A DNA stretch of 64,000 bases from Aeromicrobium camelliae (GTDB lineage Bacteria; Actinomycetota; Actinomycetes; Propionibacteriales; Nocardioidaceae), in contig NZ_RQJX01000011.1 of assembly GCF_003850045.1 (NCBI RefSeq), positions 1 through 64,000 of the forward strand. The letters run 5' to 3'. This document shows positions 46,320-55,370 of the stretch, in pieces. The first letter of the stretch is position 1. Each line of letters opens with the position of its first letter. The position numbers and the translations under genes were made by a program. The notes beneath the pieces were generated by a model. It searched no databases. It was not told the DNA's origin and worked only from the letters and a program-made list of their open reading frames with translations.

Positions 46320-47039
46320 TCAGTACGAGGACGCGTCCTCGCCACCCGTGCCGGTGCCGCCGGCGAGGCGGTCACGCAGATCGTCGAGGATCACCCGTGT
46401 GGCGCTCGTCCCGAAGCGCGTGACGCCGGCCTCGCGCATCTGCAGCAGCGTGTCGAGCCCGCGCACACCGCCGGACGCCTTGACCTGCACGCGGTCGCTC
46501 ACGGTCGCTCGCATGAGCACCACGTCGTCCAGCGTCGCGCCGCCCCCGGCGAAACCGGTCGACGTCTTGACGAAGTCGGCACCGGCACGCTCCGCGGCCT
46601 GGCACGCGGCGACCTTCTCCTCATCCGTGAGCAGAGCCGTCTCGAGGATGACCTTCACGACATGGTCGCCGGTCGCTTCGACCACCGCCCGGATGTCGTC
46701 CTCGACGTCGTCGAGCAGTCCGCTGCGCAGTCGACCGATGTTGAGCACCATGTCGAGCTCGGCGGCGCCGTCGGCGAGCGCCTGACGCGCCTCAGCGACC
46801 TTCGCCTGGGTGGACGTGGTGCCGTGCGGGAAGCCGATGACGGTGCCCACGGCGACGCCCGAGCCGTCGAGCGAGGCGACCGCGTGGGCGATGTCGCTGG
46901 GACGCACGCAGACGCTGAAGATCCCGTACTCGCGGGCGAGCGCGAGGTCCTCGTCCACGGCCGCACGGGTGAGTTCGGGCTTCAAGATGGCGTGATCGAT
47001 CTGCCCGGCGATCTCCGCGACGGTCGGCAAGCTGCTCAT
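46320..47039 (-). CDS. deoC: deoxyribose-phosphate aldolase DeoC
   Basis: From the ATG at 47039 this is a 239-residue TIM-barrel aldolase. The Schiff-base lysine lies in AGADFVKTSTGF, the second lysine in VQVKASGGVRG and the proton relay aspartate in IDHAILKPE. It splits deoxyribose-5-phosphate into glyceraldehyde-3-phosphate and acetaldehyde, the last step of deoxynucleoside breakdown. The genes for cdd, deoA and add lie nearby. TAGACT lies eight bases before the ATG. The frame stays open upstream, but the N-terminus chosen is the usual one. Confidence 0.95.
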   Translation of the reverse strand: MSSLPTVAEIAGQIDHAILKPELTRAAVDEDLALAREYGIFSVCVRPSDIAHAVASLDGSGVAVGTVIGFPHGTTSTQAKVAEARQALADGAAELDMVLNIGRLRSGLLDDVEDDIRAVVEATGDHVVKVILETALLTDEEKVAACQAAERAGADFVKTSTGFAGGGATLDDVVLMRATVSDRVQVKASGGVRGLDTLLQMREAGVTRFGTSATRVILDDLRDRLAGGTGTGGEDASSY

Positions 47040-47122
47040 GGAGATCGAGTCTAGGCGTCCTGGCCAGGCGGACCGGCGGGTCGGGCACTGCCGATGTGGT
47101 CGCGCGTGTTTCCATAGGAGCC

Positions 47123-47185
47123 ATGCCGTGGCACGTCTCCCTCCCCTGCCGCCGGTCCCACCGGCCTGTGGAGGCGTCGGCGTGA
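47123..47185 (+). CDS. possible 20-residue leader peptide coupled to the acyltransferase gene
   Basis: An ATG seven bases or so after AGGAG opens a 21-codon frame (MPWHVSLPCRRSHRPVEASA) whose TGA overlaps the GTG of the acyltransferase gene by the GTGA motif used elsewhere in this window. It may be a translated leader that couples or regulates the downstream gene. It is too short to be judged from sequence alone. Confidence 0.35.
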   Translation: MPWHVSLPCRRSHRPVEASA

Positions 47186-49062
47186 GCACTACCCTCGGTG
47201 ATCGTTTCGAGGCGCAGACGCCTCCGGAACGGTCGTCCTCCTCCGTTGCTCCGGCCCGGCTCGCGTCTCTCGACGGTCTTCGCGCCGTGGCCGTGCTCCT
47301 GGTCATCGGCTACCACGCCGCTCCCGAGTGGGTGCCGGGAGGTTTCGTCGGCGTCGACGTCTTCTTCGTGCTCAGCGGGTTCCTCATCACGGCACTGCTG
47401 CTGCGCGAACTGCACCGCGACGGCCGGGTCCGGCTTCGAGCCTTCTGGATCCGGCGGTTGCGCCGTCTCGCTCCTGCTCTCGCGACGATGGTCGGTGCGA
47501 CCGCGGCGCTCACTCTCGTGGTGGGCCACGAGACGGCGGCCGGTTTGCGCAGTCAGGTGATCGGCGCGCTGACTTGGACCAGCAATTGGGTGCAGATCCA
47601 CGAGGGGTGGTCCTACGCGGACGAAGGCCTCCCCCCGGTGCTGAACCATCTGTGGTCGCTGGCGATCGAGGAGCAGTTCTACCTCGCGTGGCCGCTCGTG
47701 TTCGTGGTGCTCATGACGCTGGGAGGTCGGCGCCTCACCCGGGTGGCGACGGTTCTCCTCGTCGTCACCTCGGCAGCCCTGCTCGCGGTCTGGTATCTCA
47801 CCGCCGATCCCACGCGCGCGTACCTGGGCCTCGACAGCCATGCCTTCGGTCTGCTGCTCGGCGCGACGCTCGCCCTCGGCGGCCGCCCCCACCTGCTGCG
47901 CGACGACGTCGCGGCCACCGCGGGCGACACGAAACGGATGGCGGTGGGGGGCGTGTGCGGGCTCATCGCTCTCGGTGGCTACGCGGCGTTCGTGCCGTGG
48001 GATTCGCAGATCACCTATCTCGGCGGCTTGGTGGCGGCCAACGTCGCCGCGGCGGCGATCGTTCCTGCCGCCGCCAACGGCACCGTACTCGCTCGCGTGC
48101 TGGCTGCGGCGCCGCTGCGGTGGCTCGGCGAGCGTTCGTACGGGCTATACCTGTGGCACTGGCCGCTCATCGTCATCGCGACCCGGCTGACTCCCGCAGA
48201 GCATGTCCGGCTCGCGGCCTGGGGCGCGGTCCTCCTCGCGGTGCTCGCTGCGGCGGCGTCCTACCGGTTCATCGAACTCCCCATGCGCCGCGACGGGATC
48301 GGCTGCACCTTCCGCCGCTGGACGGAGTCGCTCAGCACGAAGGGCTACCGCCCGCGGCGTTCACGGGCGATCGCCACGGCGGCGTGCGTGACCTTGGTGA
48401 CGGCACTGTTCGCCGTGTGGACCGCGCCCGAGGAATCTCGGATCGCCTCCACCCTCCGTGAAGGGCAGCGGGCGGTCTCCGCGTCGATGGAGAACCTCGA
48501 CGACGCGAGGTCGCCTGAGCCCAAGGACGCTCCGACGGCAGACAAGGCGACGCCCGAACCCGAGCCGCCCGGCTGCGAGCCCGTTCCCGCCGGTGAGCCG
48601 GTGAGCGCGTTCGGGGATTCGGTCACGGTCGCCATCGCGCCCCAGCTCATGCAGCGACGCCCCGAATCGGCGGCCGTCGCCACCGTCGGGTGGCAGTACC
48701 AGGACGTCGCCCGGGCGGTCCGCGACGCCACTGCCGCAGGTCAGGTGCGCCGCGGGGTCCTCATCGCGACGGGTACCAACGGGGCCATCGATCAAGCCGA
48801 TCTCGATGCGCTCGTGTCCAGGGATCTCGCCGGCCGCCAGGTCACGCTCGTCGCTCCGTACGTCCCCGGGCGTTCGTGGTCGGAACAGGCGCTCGCCGCC
48901 GTCCGGGCGGTGGCCGATGCTCACCCCCACGTGCATCTGGCGGACTGGAACACGCTCGCCTCCAGCCGACAGGACCTCACGGGCGCTGACCGCGTACACC
49001 CCACGGGTGCCGGGCAAGGAGCGTTCCTGGACACCGTCGATCACGCCTTCGCGACGTGCTGA
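47182..49062 (+). CDS. acyltransferase family 3 (OafA/YrhL-like) with SGNH domain
   Basis: The GTG at 47182 follows GGAGG and gives 626 residues. The N-terminal part (about 25-400) is an acyltransferase-3 membrane domain with ten or so helices and the active-site segment LDGLRAVAVLLVIGYHAAP. After a Pro/Glu-rich linker comes an SGNH hydrolase domain (about 470-626) with Ser in SAFGDSVTVA, a central Asn (ATGTNGAID) and DRVHPTGAGQ. Such fusions O-acetylate cell-wall polymers or exported glycans: the membrane domain moves the acyl group across and the SGNH domain transfers it. Confidence 0.93.
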   Translation: MSTTLGDRFEAQTPPERSSSSVAPARLASLDGLRAVAVLLVIGYHAAPEWVPGGFVGVDVFFVLSGFLITALLLRELHRDGRVRLRAFWIRRLRRLAPALATMVGATAALTLVVGHETAAGLRSQVIGALTWTSNWVQIHEGWSYADEGLPPVLNHLWSLAIEEQFYLAWPLVFVVLMTLGGRRLTRVATVLLVVTSAALLAVWYLTADPTRAYLGLDSHAFGLLLGATLALGGRPHLLRDDVAATAGDTKRMAVGGVCGLIALGGYAAFVPWDSQITYLGGLVAANVAAAAIVPAAANGTVLARVLAAAPLRWLGERSYGLYLWHWPLIVIATRLTPAEHVRLAAWGAVLLAVLAAAASYRFIELPMRRDGIGCTFRRWTESLSTKGYRPRRSRAIATAACVTLVTALFAVWTAPEESRIASTLREGQRAVSASMENLDDARSPEPKDAPTADKATPEPEPPGCEPVPAGEPVSAFGDSVTVAIAPQLMQRRPESAAVATVGWQYQDVARAVRDATAAGQVRRGVLIATGTNGAIDQADLDALVSRDLAGRQVTLVAPYVPGRSWSEQALAAVRAVADAHPHVHLADWNTLASSRQDLTGADRVHPTGAGQGAFLDTVDHAFATC

Positions 49063-49649
49063 CGCCGACCCGCGTCGTCATCGTCGCCGGGCCCTCCGGA
49101 GCAGGCAAGTCGCACCTCGCGCGCCGCCTCGCTTGGCCGGTCCTCCGGCTCGACGACTTCTACCGGGAAGGTCACGACCCCGATCTGCCGATGAGCCCCC
49201 TGGGCATCCCCGACTGGGACGACGTCCGCAGCTGGGATGCTCCGGCCGCTCTCGAGGCCATCGTGGCCTTGTGCGCCGAAGGCGAGGCAGACGTCCCCGT
49301 CTACGACCTCGGGCTGAGCCGGCGCACGGGGATGCGCCGCGTGAGCGTCCCGGGCCAGCGGTTTATCGCCGAAGGTCTGTTCGCGCCCAACATCGTCGGC
49401 GCCTGCCGGGACGCCGGTGTGCTCGGCGACGCGATCTGCCTCGTCCGTCCGCGTCTGCTGACCTTCGCGCTCCGGCTGGCGCGCGACCTGCGGGAGGCCC
49501 GTAAACCGCCGAGCGTGTTGATCCGGCGCGGATGGCAGCTCCTCGGCGCCGAGGGTGAGGTCGTGGCCCGGGCGGTCGCCGCGGGCTGCGAGCCGATGAG
49601 TCCGCGACGTGCCTACGCCCGCCTTGCACCGCAGGAGCCTGCCCGCTGA
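49056..49649 (+). CDS. P-loop kinase, uridine kinase-like
   Basis: The 197-residue protein starts with GTG overlapping the previous stop by 7 bp. It has Walker A GPSGAGKS at residues 12-19, then LRLDDFYREG with the DDFY motif typical of uridine kinases, and VPVYDLGLSRR. It may phosphorylate a nucleoside such as uridine or cytidine, which would fit the nearby nucleoside uptake and salvage genes. The C-terminal half is short compared with Udk, so the substrate remains uncertain. Confidence 0.8.
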   Translation: MLTPTRVVIVAGPSGAGKSHLARRLAWPVLRLDDFYREGHDPDLPMSPLGIPDWDDVRSWDAPAALEAIVALCAEGEADVPVYDLGLSRRTGMRRVSVPGQRFIAEGLFAPNIVGACRDAGVLGDAICLVRPRLLTFALRLARDLREARKPPSVLIRRGWQLLGAEGEVVARAVAAGCEPMSPRRAYARLAPQEPAR

Positions 49650-49663
49650 GGAGGGCTCAGGCG
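49632..49663. terminator. possible bidirectional terminator at convergent kinase/add ends
   Basis: CCGCTGAG pairs with CTCA-G-GCGG (one bulge) across the 7-bp gap between the two stop codons. Confidence 0.3.
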
Positions 49664-50739
49664 GTCGCCTCGAGGGCCGCGTAGGCCGGCTTGATGGCGT
49701 CGTTGATCAGCGACAGCCGCTCGTCGAAGGGCAGGAACGCGCTCTTCATCGCGTTGACGGTGAACCACCGCAGGTCGCCCAACGAGTACCCGAAGGCGTC
49801 CGTCAGCAGGCGCATCTCGCGTCCGATCGAGGTCTGGCTCATGAGCCGGTTGTCGGAGTTGATGGTCACTCGGAAGCCCAGCTCGGCGAGCATCGCGATC
49901 GGATGCTCAGCCACCGACGCGGCGGCTCCGGTCTGGACATTCGACGACGGGCACATCTCGAGCGGGATGCGCCGGTCCCGGATGTACGCGGCCAGCCGGC
50001 CGAGGTGCGGCCGCTCCGCGCCGGCTTCGATGTCGTCGACGATGCGCACACCGTGCCCCAGCCGGTCGGCCCCGCAACGCTGCACCGCCTGCCAGATCGA
50101 CGGCAGCCCGAAGGCCTCCCCCGCGTGGATCGTGAAGTGCGCGTTCTCGCGGCGCAGATATTCGAACGCCTCGAGGTGCAGGATCGGCGGGAACCCGTCC
50201 TCGGCTCCGGCGATGTCGAAACCGAAGACCCCGCGGTCGCGGTAGTCCACGACGATCTTCGCGATCTCCAGACCGCGTGACGCATGGCGCATCGCAGTCA
50301 GCAGCTGTCCGACCACCATGGGCGTACCCGACGCTCGCACCGCCGCCACGCCGTCGTCGATGCCCGCCTGGACGGCGTCGACGGCCTCGGTCAAGCTGAG
50401 TCCGGCCTGCTGATGCTGCTCCGGCGCCCAGCGCAGCTCGGCGTAGACCACCCCGTCGGCCGCGAGATCCTCCACCGCCTCGCGGGCCACCCGCCGGAGG
50501 TCCTCGGGCCGCTGCATCACGGCGACGGTGTGCGCGAAGGTCTCCAGATAGCGCTCGAGCGAGCCCGAGTTGGAGGCGACGGCGAACCACTCCCCCAGAT
50601 CGTCCGGCGAGGCGGGAAGCTCGTGACCGATCTGCTGAGCGATGTCCGCGACCGTGCTCGGGCGCACGCCGCCGTCGAGGTGCTCGTGCAACGCCACCTT
50701 GGGGCAACGGGCGATCTGCTCGTGCGTGGCGCGGGTCAT
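49657..50739 (-). CDS. add: adenosine deaminase Add
   Basis: From the ATG at 50739 this encodes 360 residues. The zinc ligands are H18-x-H20 in [10 protein letters not shown], a third His in TIHAGEAFG and Asp near INSDNR; the catalytic Glu is in HAGEAFG, and DRLGHGVRI is conserved. It converts (deoxy)adenosine to (deoxy)inosine. The ATG overlaps the maoC-like stop by 4 bp. It is the last gene of the nucleoside uptake and salvage run. Confidence 0.96.
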   Translation of the reverse strand: MTRATHEQIARCPKVALHEHLDGGVRPSTVADIAQQIGHELPASPDDLGEWFAVASNSGSLERYLETFAHTVAVMQRPEDLRRVAREAVEDLAADGVVYAELRWAPEQHQQAGLSLTEAVDAVQAGIDDGVAAVRASGTPMVVGQLLTAMRHASRGLEIAKIVVDYRDRGVFGFDIAGAEDGFPPILHLEAFEYLRRENAHFTIHAGEAFGLPSIWQAVQRCGADRLGHGVRIVDDIEAGAERPHLGRLAAYIRDRRIPLEMCPSSNVQTGAAASVAEHPIAMLAELGFRVTINSDNRLMSQTSIGREMRLLTDAFGYSLGDLRWFTVNAMKSAFLPFDERLSLINDAIKPAYAALEATA

Positions 50740-51206
50740 GACGTGGCTCCTCCGTTGTCCATCAGCAGCACGACCGCCTCGGCAACGCACGCCGGACGGT
50801 CGCCGCCCTCGATCTCGACGGTGTGCTGGAGCGTCACCTGCTGCCCCTTGGCGATGTCGCGGACCTCCAGCACCTTGACACGGTCGCGAATCCGCGAGTT
50901 GACCCGCACCGGCGCCACGAAGCGCACCGTGTTGAGCCCGTAGTTGACCCGGGCGACGTCGCCGGCGAAGGCGTACACCTGGGCGCCGAGGAACGGCAGC
51001 ATGGACAACGTGAGGTAGCCGTGTGCGACGGTGGCGCCGAACGGCCCGTCGACCGCGCGCTCGGGATCGATGTGGATCCACTGCCGGTCGCCCGTGGCGT
51101 CGGCGAAGAGGTCGATGCGTTCCTGCTCGATGGTGATCCACGCGCTCACCCCCAGTTCGGTGCCTGCGGCGTCGGCAATCTCCTGGCGGTTGTTCAGCAC
51201 ACGCAT
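50736..51206 (-). CDS. MaoC-like (hotdog) dehydratase
   Basis: The 156-residue hotdog-fold protein has the (R)-hydratase active-site signature: [18 protein letters not shown] with the Asp/His pair, followed by [17 protein letters not shown]. It normally adds water to trans-2-enoyl-CoA. Its place inside the nucleoside operon, between deoA and add, is unexplained; it might act on a product of the P450 or be a bystander. It has its own leaderless-type promoter overlapping the deoA stop. Confidence 0.9.
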   Translation of the reverse strand: MRVLNNRQEIADAAGTELGVSAWITIEQERIDLFADATGDRQWIHIDPERAVDGPFGATVAHGYLTLSMLPFLGAQVYAFAGDVARVNYGLNTVRFVAPVRVNSRIRDRVKVLEVRDIAKGQQVTLQHTVEIEGGDRPACVAEAVVLLMDNGGATS

Positions 51207-51212
51207 GAGCCG

Positions 51213-51218
51213 ACCCTA
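51213..51218 (-). promoter_or_regulatory. putative leaderless -10 element of the maoC-like gene (TAGGGT), overlapping the deoA stop
   Basis: TAGGGT is six bases before the ATG at 51206, and its TAG is the deoA stop codon. Confidence 0.45.
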
Positions 51219-52502
51219 ACCAATCCGGTCGATGACGACGCGACGCAGGTCACACTCAGCATCGGCGATCTCCCACGCGCCGTCGAGGGCCTCGCGAGCC
51301 CATCCGAAGCGCTCAGGCGTCTCGGTGTGCAACGTCAGCAGCGGCTGTCCGGCGGTCACACGGTCACCAGGCTTGGCGTGCAGTTCGACGCCGGCTGTCG
51401 CCTGCACGGACTCCCCCGGTCGGCTGCGACCGGCACCGAGGCGCCAAGCTGCGACACCGACCGACAGCGCATCGAGGCGCTGCAGGACTCCGCTGTCGGC
51501 GGCGGTGATGGTCTCGGTCGCGGGAGCCACCGGCAGCGGCGCGTCGGGGTCGCCGTCCTGGGCCCGGATCATGCGCCGCCACACGTCCATGGCGCGACCG
51601 TCAGCCAACGCGTCGGCAGGATCGACGTCGCCGCGGCCCGCCGCGGTCAGCATCTCGCGGGCCAGGGCGAGCGTGAGCTCGACGACGTCGGCGGGGCCGC
51701 CTCCGGCCAGGACCTCGACGGATTCGCGCACTTCGAGAGCGTTGCCGACGGTCAGGCCCAGCGGGGTGCCCATCTCGGTCAGCAGCGCGACCGTGTGGAC
51801 GCCGGCGTCGGTGCCGAGGGCCACCATCGTCTCGGCGAGTTCACGCGCGTCGGACTCCGCCTTCATGAAGGCACCCGAGCCGGTCTTCACGTCGAGCACC
51901 AGCGCGCCGGTGCCCTCGGCGATCTTCTTGCTCATGATCGAGCTCGCGATGAGCGGGATGCACTCGACGGTGCCCGTCACGTCGCGCAGGGCGTACAGCT
52001 TCTTGTCTGCGGGAGCCAGGCCGGAGCCGGCCGCGCAGATCACCGCCGCGACGTCGTCGAGCTGCTGCAGCATCTCCTCGTTGGTCAGCGCCGCCCGCCA
52101 GCCCGGAATGGACTCGAGCTTGTCGAGCGTGCCGCCGGTGTGCCCGAGACCGCGGCCGGACAGCTGCGGCACCGCGACACCGCACGCCGCCACGAGCGGG
52201 GCCAGCGGCAGGGTGATCTTGTCGCCCACGCCTCCGGTGGAGTGCTTGTCGGCCGTGGGCCGCGAGAGCGAGGAGAAGTCCATGCGCTCGCCCGAGGCGA
52301 TCATCGCGGCCGTCCAGCGGGCGATCTCCGCGCGGCTCATCCCGTTGAGGAAGATCGCCATCGCGAGCGCCGACATCTGCTCGTCGGCCACCACCCCGCG
52401 CGTGTAGGCGTCGACGACCCAGTCGATCTGCTCGTCGGTGAGCGTCTTGCGGTCGCGCTTGGCCGCGATGACGTCGGTGGCGGCGAACGGCTCGATGCTC
52501 AT
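51216..52502 (-). CDS. deoA: thymidine phosphorylase DeoA
   Basis: The 428-residue protein has the signature of pyrimidine nucleoside phosphorylases, [22 protein letters not shown], the [20 protein letters not shown] segment and [10 protein letters not shown]. It splits thymidine or deoxyuridine with phosphate into base and deoxyribose-1-phosphate. The ATG overlaps the P450 stop by 4 bp. Assignment as thymidine rather than general pyrimidine phosphorylase is by family habit in actinomycetes. Confidence 0.94.
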   Translation of the reverse strand: MSIEPFAATDVIAAKRDRKTLTDEQIDWVVDAYTRGVVADEQMSALAMAIFLNGMSRAEIARWTAAMIASGERMDFSSLSRPTADKHSTGGVGDKITLPLAPLVAACGVAVPQLSGRGLGHTGGTLDKLESIPGWRAALTNEEMLQQLDDVAAVICAAGSGLAPADKKLYALRDVTGTVECIPLIASSIMSKKIAEGTGALVLDVKTGSGAFMKAESDARELAETMVALGTDAGVHTVALLTEMGTPLGLTVGNALEVRESVEVLAGGGPADVVELTLALAREMLTAAGRGDVDPADALADGRAMDVWRRMIRAQDGDPDAPLPVAPATETITAADSGVLQRLDALSVGVAAWRLGAGRSRPGESVQATAGVELHAKPGDRVTAGQPLLTLHTETPERFGWAREALDGAWEIADAECDLRRVVIDRIG

Positions 52503-53713
52503 GAGCGGGACTCCTTCGCTGTGACGGGGATGCTCTCGTAACCGCGCAGCACCCAGGTGGGCCGGCGAGGTGCGTCGCCCGCGAGGGCCAGGTCCGGGAA
52601 GCGCGCGAGCAGCTCGGCGATGCTGATCTGGAGCTCGAGCCGCGCCAGCGGCGCTCCCAGGCAGAAGTGCAGCCCCATGCCGAACCCCACGTGGGGGTTG
52701 GGGTCGCGCGCGACGTCGAACCGGTCCGGATCCTCGAAGGTCTCGCCGTCGCGGTTGGCCGACCCCATCAGGCAGGCGACCTTCTGCCCGCGGCGTACGG
52801 TCACTCCGGCGACCTCGACGTCCTCGGTGGCGGTGCGCTCGAAGAGCTGGAGCGGCGCGTCATAGCGGATGAGCTCCTCCAGCGCCGTCTCGACGGTGAC
52901 CTCGCCGCTGGTCACCCGGGCCAGCTGCGCCCGGTCGGCCAGGAGGGCATGCATGCCGTTGCCGAACACGTTCACGGACGCCTCGTGCCCGGCGTTGAGC
53001 AGGAGCACGACCGACGCCACGAGCTCGTCCTCGGACAGGCGGGTTCCGCCGTCACGCTCGGCGATGAGGTCGGTGATGAGATCGTCTCCGGGGTGGTCGC
53101 GGCGATGGGTCACCACCTCGCGTACGTAGGCGGAGAAGTCCTCGCTCGCGGCGACCGACGCCTTGCGGGTGGACTCGTCCACGTCAGGCTCGTACATCCG
53201 CACGATGGCCTGGGACCAACGCCGCAGATCGTGGTGATCGCGCCGCGGCACGCCGAGCAGGTCGGCGATCACGAAGACCGGCATCGGCTCCGCGTAGTCG
53301 GCCAGGATGTCGACCGAAGCGCCCGACTGCAGCTGCTCGCCCACGGCCCCGGCGCCGTCGAGCATGTCCGCGGCGAGTTCGGCGATCCGGGGACGCATGC
53401 GTTCGACGTGACCTCGGCCGAACGCACCGGCGACGAGCCGTCGCAGGCGCGTGTGCGCCGGCGGCTCGTTCTCCATCATCTGGTGACGGTGCAGGGCGTT
53501 GAAGGGGGCCATCTGCTCGACCGGCTCGTGGTCGGACCAGAGGCGGCCGAACCGGCGGTCGCGCAGGACCGCGCTCACCGACGCGTGAGTCGTCGCGAGC
53601 CACAGACCCCACGGTTCGTGCCACACCATCGGCGCCTGCGCACGCAACGCCGCGAGGACCGGATACGGGTCGGCGAGGAACTGCGGATCGGTGGTGTCGA
53701 GCAGGGTGTTCAC
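52499..53713 (-). CDS. cytochrome P450
   Basis: The GTG at 53713 gives 404 residues with all P450 landmarks: I-helix LLLNAGHEASVNVFGN (oxygen-activation motif AGHEAS, Ala/Ser in place of Thr), ExxR in LEELIRY, and the heme-binding loop FGMGLHFCLGAPLARLE with the cysteine ligand. It lacks membrane segments, so it needs separate redox partners, which are not encoded here. It overlaps cdd by GTGA upstream and deoA by ATGA downstream, so it is locked into the nucleoside salvage operon. The substrate is unknown; a modified nucleoside is a guess from context. Confidence 0.94.
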   Translation of the reverse strand: MNTLLDTTDPQFLADPYPVLAALRAQAPMVWHEPWGLWLATTHASVSAVLRDRRFGRLWSDHEPVEQMAPFNALHRHQMMENEPPAHTRLRRLVAGAFGRGHVERMRPRIAELAADMLDGAGAVGEQLQSGASVDILADYAEPMPVFVIADLLGVPRRDHHDLRRWSQAIVRMYEPDVDESTRKASVAASEDFSAYVREVVTHRRDHPGDDLITDLIAERDGGTRLSEDELVASVVLLLNAGHEASVNVFGNGMHALLADRAQLARVTSGEVTVETALEELIRYDAPLQLFERTATEDVEVAGVTVRRGQKVACLMGSANRDGETFEDPDRFDVARDPNPHVGFGMGLHFCLGAPLARLELQISIAELLARFPDLALAGDAPRRPTWVLRGYESIPVTAKESRS

Positions 53714-54132
53714 TGCCGCAAGTCTGTCACGTCGAAGGCGTCGGGAAGCACCTCGGCCATCGACACCGGACCCCGTGCGGTGAGCAGTTCGCACTCCGCA
53801 CCCCCGTGCTCCCACAGGAGCTGACGGCAACGTCCACACGGCATGACCGGCTCGCCCTTGCCGTCCACGCACACGACCGCGCGCAACCGACCACCACCGG
53901 TCGAGTGCAGGGCGGAGACCATCCCGCACTCGGCGCACAACGCGACGCCGTACGCCGCGTTCTCGACGTTGCAGCCGAGCACCACCCGCCCGTCGGCGAC
54001 CAGTCCGGCCGCGCCGACCTTGTACTCCGAGTAGGGGGCGTACGCGCGCTGCATGACCTCTGTGGCGTAGCGGCGCAGTGCGTCCCAGTCCACCGGGCCG
54101 TCAGCCGGGGTGAAGCCGAAACCTGCGCTCAT
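53710..54132 (-). CDS. cdd: cytidine deaminase Cdd
   Basis: The 140-residue homotetrameric-type cytidine deaminase has the zinc site formed by CAECGMVSAL (Cys and catalytic Glu) and MPCGRCRQLLWE (two Cys), plus the substrate motif GCNVENAAYG. It deaminates cytidine and deoxycytidine to uridine and deoxyuridine, feeding DeoA encoded two genes further on. Both ends overlap neighbours by 4 bp. Confidence 0.96.
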   Translation of the reverse strand: MSAGFGFTPADGPVDWDALRRYATEVMQRAYAPYSEYKVGAAGLVADGRVVLGCNVENAAYGVALCAECGMVSALHSTGGGRLRAVVCVDGKGEPVMPCGRCRQLLWEHGGAECELLTARGPVSMAEVLPDAFDVTDLRQ

Positions 54133-55370
54133 CCTGCCTGCCCCCTTCGGTAGGGTTTGCCGCTCGCCGCCGGCATGCGTAGTCGCTGTGATGCGACCGC
54201 GAGGACGAACAACGTCAACAGATAGGGCGTCATGCCGGTGAAGTCGGCCGGCACCGAATCCACTGCGAGGTACCAGACCAGCAGCGCGACGGCGATGAGC
54301 GCGACGACGATACCCGTCACCCGTTCGCCGCCCAGGTACTTCACGGCCGCGTAACCGAGCAGGATCAGCGACAAGAGCAGCAGCAGCGCGTGCACGAGCG
54401 GACCGTTGTCGGACAGCAAGCTCACCCCGTCGGCGTAACCGAACATGAGCGAACTGGCCAGCACCCCCGTGGGGTTCCAGTTGCCGAAGATCATCGAAGC
54501 CAGACCGATGTAGCCGCGACCATTCGTCTGGCCCGTGGTGAAGGACGACGAGGCCACCATGGCGAGGTAGGCCCCGCCGAGTCCGGCGAACGCGCCGGAG
54601 ATGAGCACGGCGATGTACTTGTAGCGGTAGACGTTGACACCGAGTGTCTCGGCCGCCTGGGGGTTCTCACCGCACGAACGCAGGCGAAGGCCGAACGGGG
54701 TACGCCAGAGCACCCACGCGGTCAACGCCACGAGAGCGACGGCGAGGATCGTGAGCAGCGAGAGACGCGTCGTGACACCCGCCACCGCCGCCGCGATGTC
54801 GGAGACGAGGAACCAGCGCTGGTCCGACACCCATAGCGCGGCGTCGGAGATGCCAGGGATAGTGATCTGCGCCGGTACGGCGTACCCGGAGAGATTGCGC
54901 GGACCGCCGCCGTCGAGGTCGGTGAAGAAGGTCTGGGCGAGATACCCCACGGCGCCCAGCCCCGCGATGTTGATCGCCACGCCGGAGATGATGTGGTCGA
55001 CGCCGAAGGTGATGGTGGCGACCGCGTGCAGCAGTCCGCCGAGCGCTCCCATCAGCAGCGCGCCGAGGACCCCCGCCCACGCGCCGAAATGGTAGGCGAA
55101 GAACGCCGCACCCCAGGTGCCCAGCAGCATCTGCCCCTCGAGTCCGATGTTGACCACGCCCGCCCGCTCGGCCCACAGGCCGCCGAGACCGGCGAGCAGA
55201 ATCGGACACGCCGCGATCAGCGCGAGTCGCAACGTTCCGGGTGTCGTCATCCGACTCTCGTCGGTGAACACGCGGACGAGAGAGACGGTCACGACCGCGG
55301 CAAGAGCGAGGAGCAACGTGAGGTGGCGGTACTGGCGGACCGCGGGGGGAGCTGAAGCGAGGATCGTCAT
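54129..55370 (-). CDS. nucleoside ABC transporter permease (NupQ/BMP type)
   Basis: From the ATG at 55370 this encodes 413 residues with about ten membrane helices and the conserved region LWAERAGVVNIGLEGQMLLG of BMP-type permeases, then GVDHIISGVAINI and NVYRYKYIAVLISGAFAGLGG. It pairs with the second permease to form the channel of a nucleoside (basic membrane protein type) importer. The ATG overlaps the other permease's stop by 4 bp. The last helices are followed by a short basic tail. Confidence 0.93.
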   Translation of the reverse strand: MTILASAPPAVRQYRHLTLLLALAAVVTVSLVRVFTDESRMTTPGTLRLALIAACPILLAGLGGLWAERAGVVNIGLEGQMLLGTWGAAFFAYHFGAWAGVLGALLMGALGGLLHAVATITFGVDHIISGVAINIAGLGAVGYLAQTFFTDLDGGGPRNLSGYAVPAQITIPGISDAALWVSDQRWFLVSDIAAAVAGVTTRLSLLTILAVALVALTAWVLWRTPFGLRLRSCGENPQAAETLGVNVYRYKYIAVLISGAFAGLGGAYLAMVASSSFTTGQTNGRGYIGLASMIFGNWNPTGVLASSLMFGYADGVSLLSDNGPLVHALLLLLSLILLGYAAVKYLGGERVTGIVVALIAVALLVWYLAVDSVPADFTGMTPYLLTLFVLAVASQRLRMPAASGKPYRRGQAG

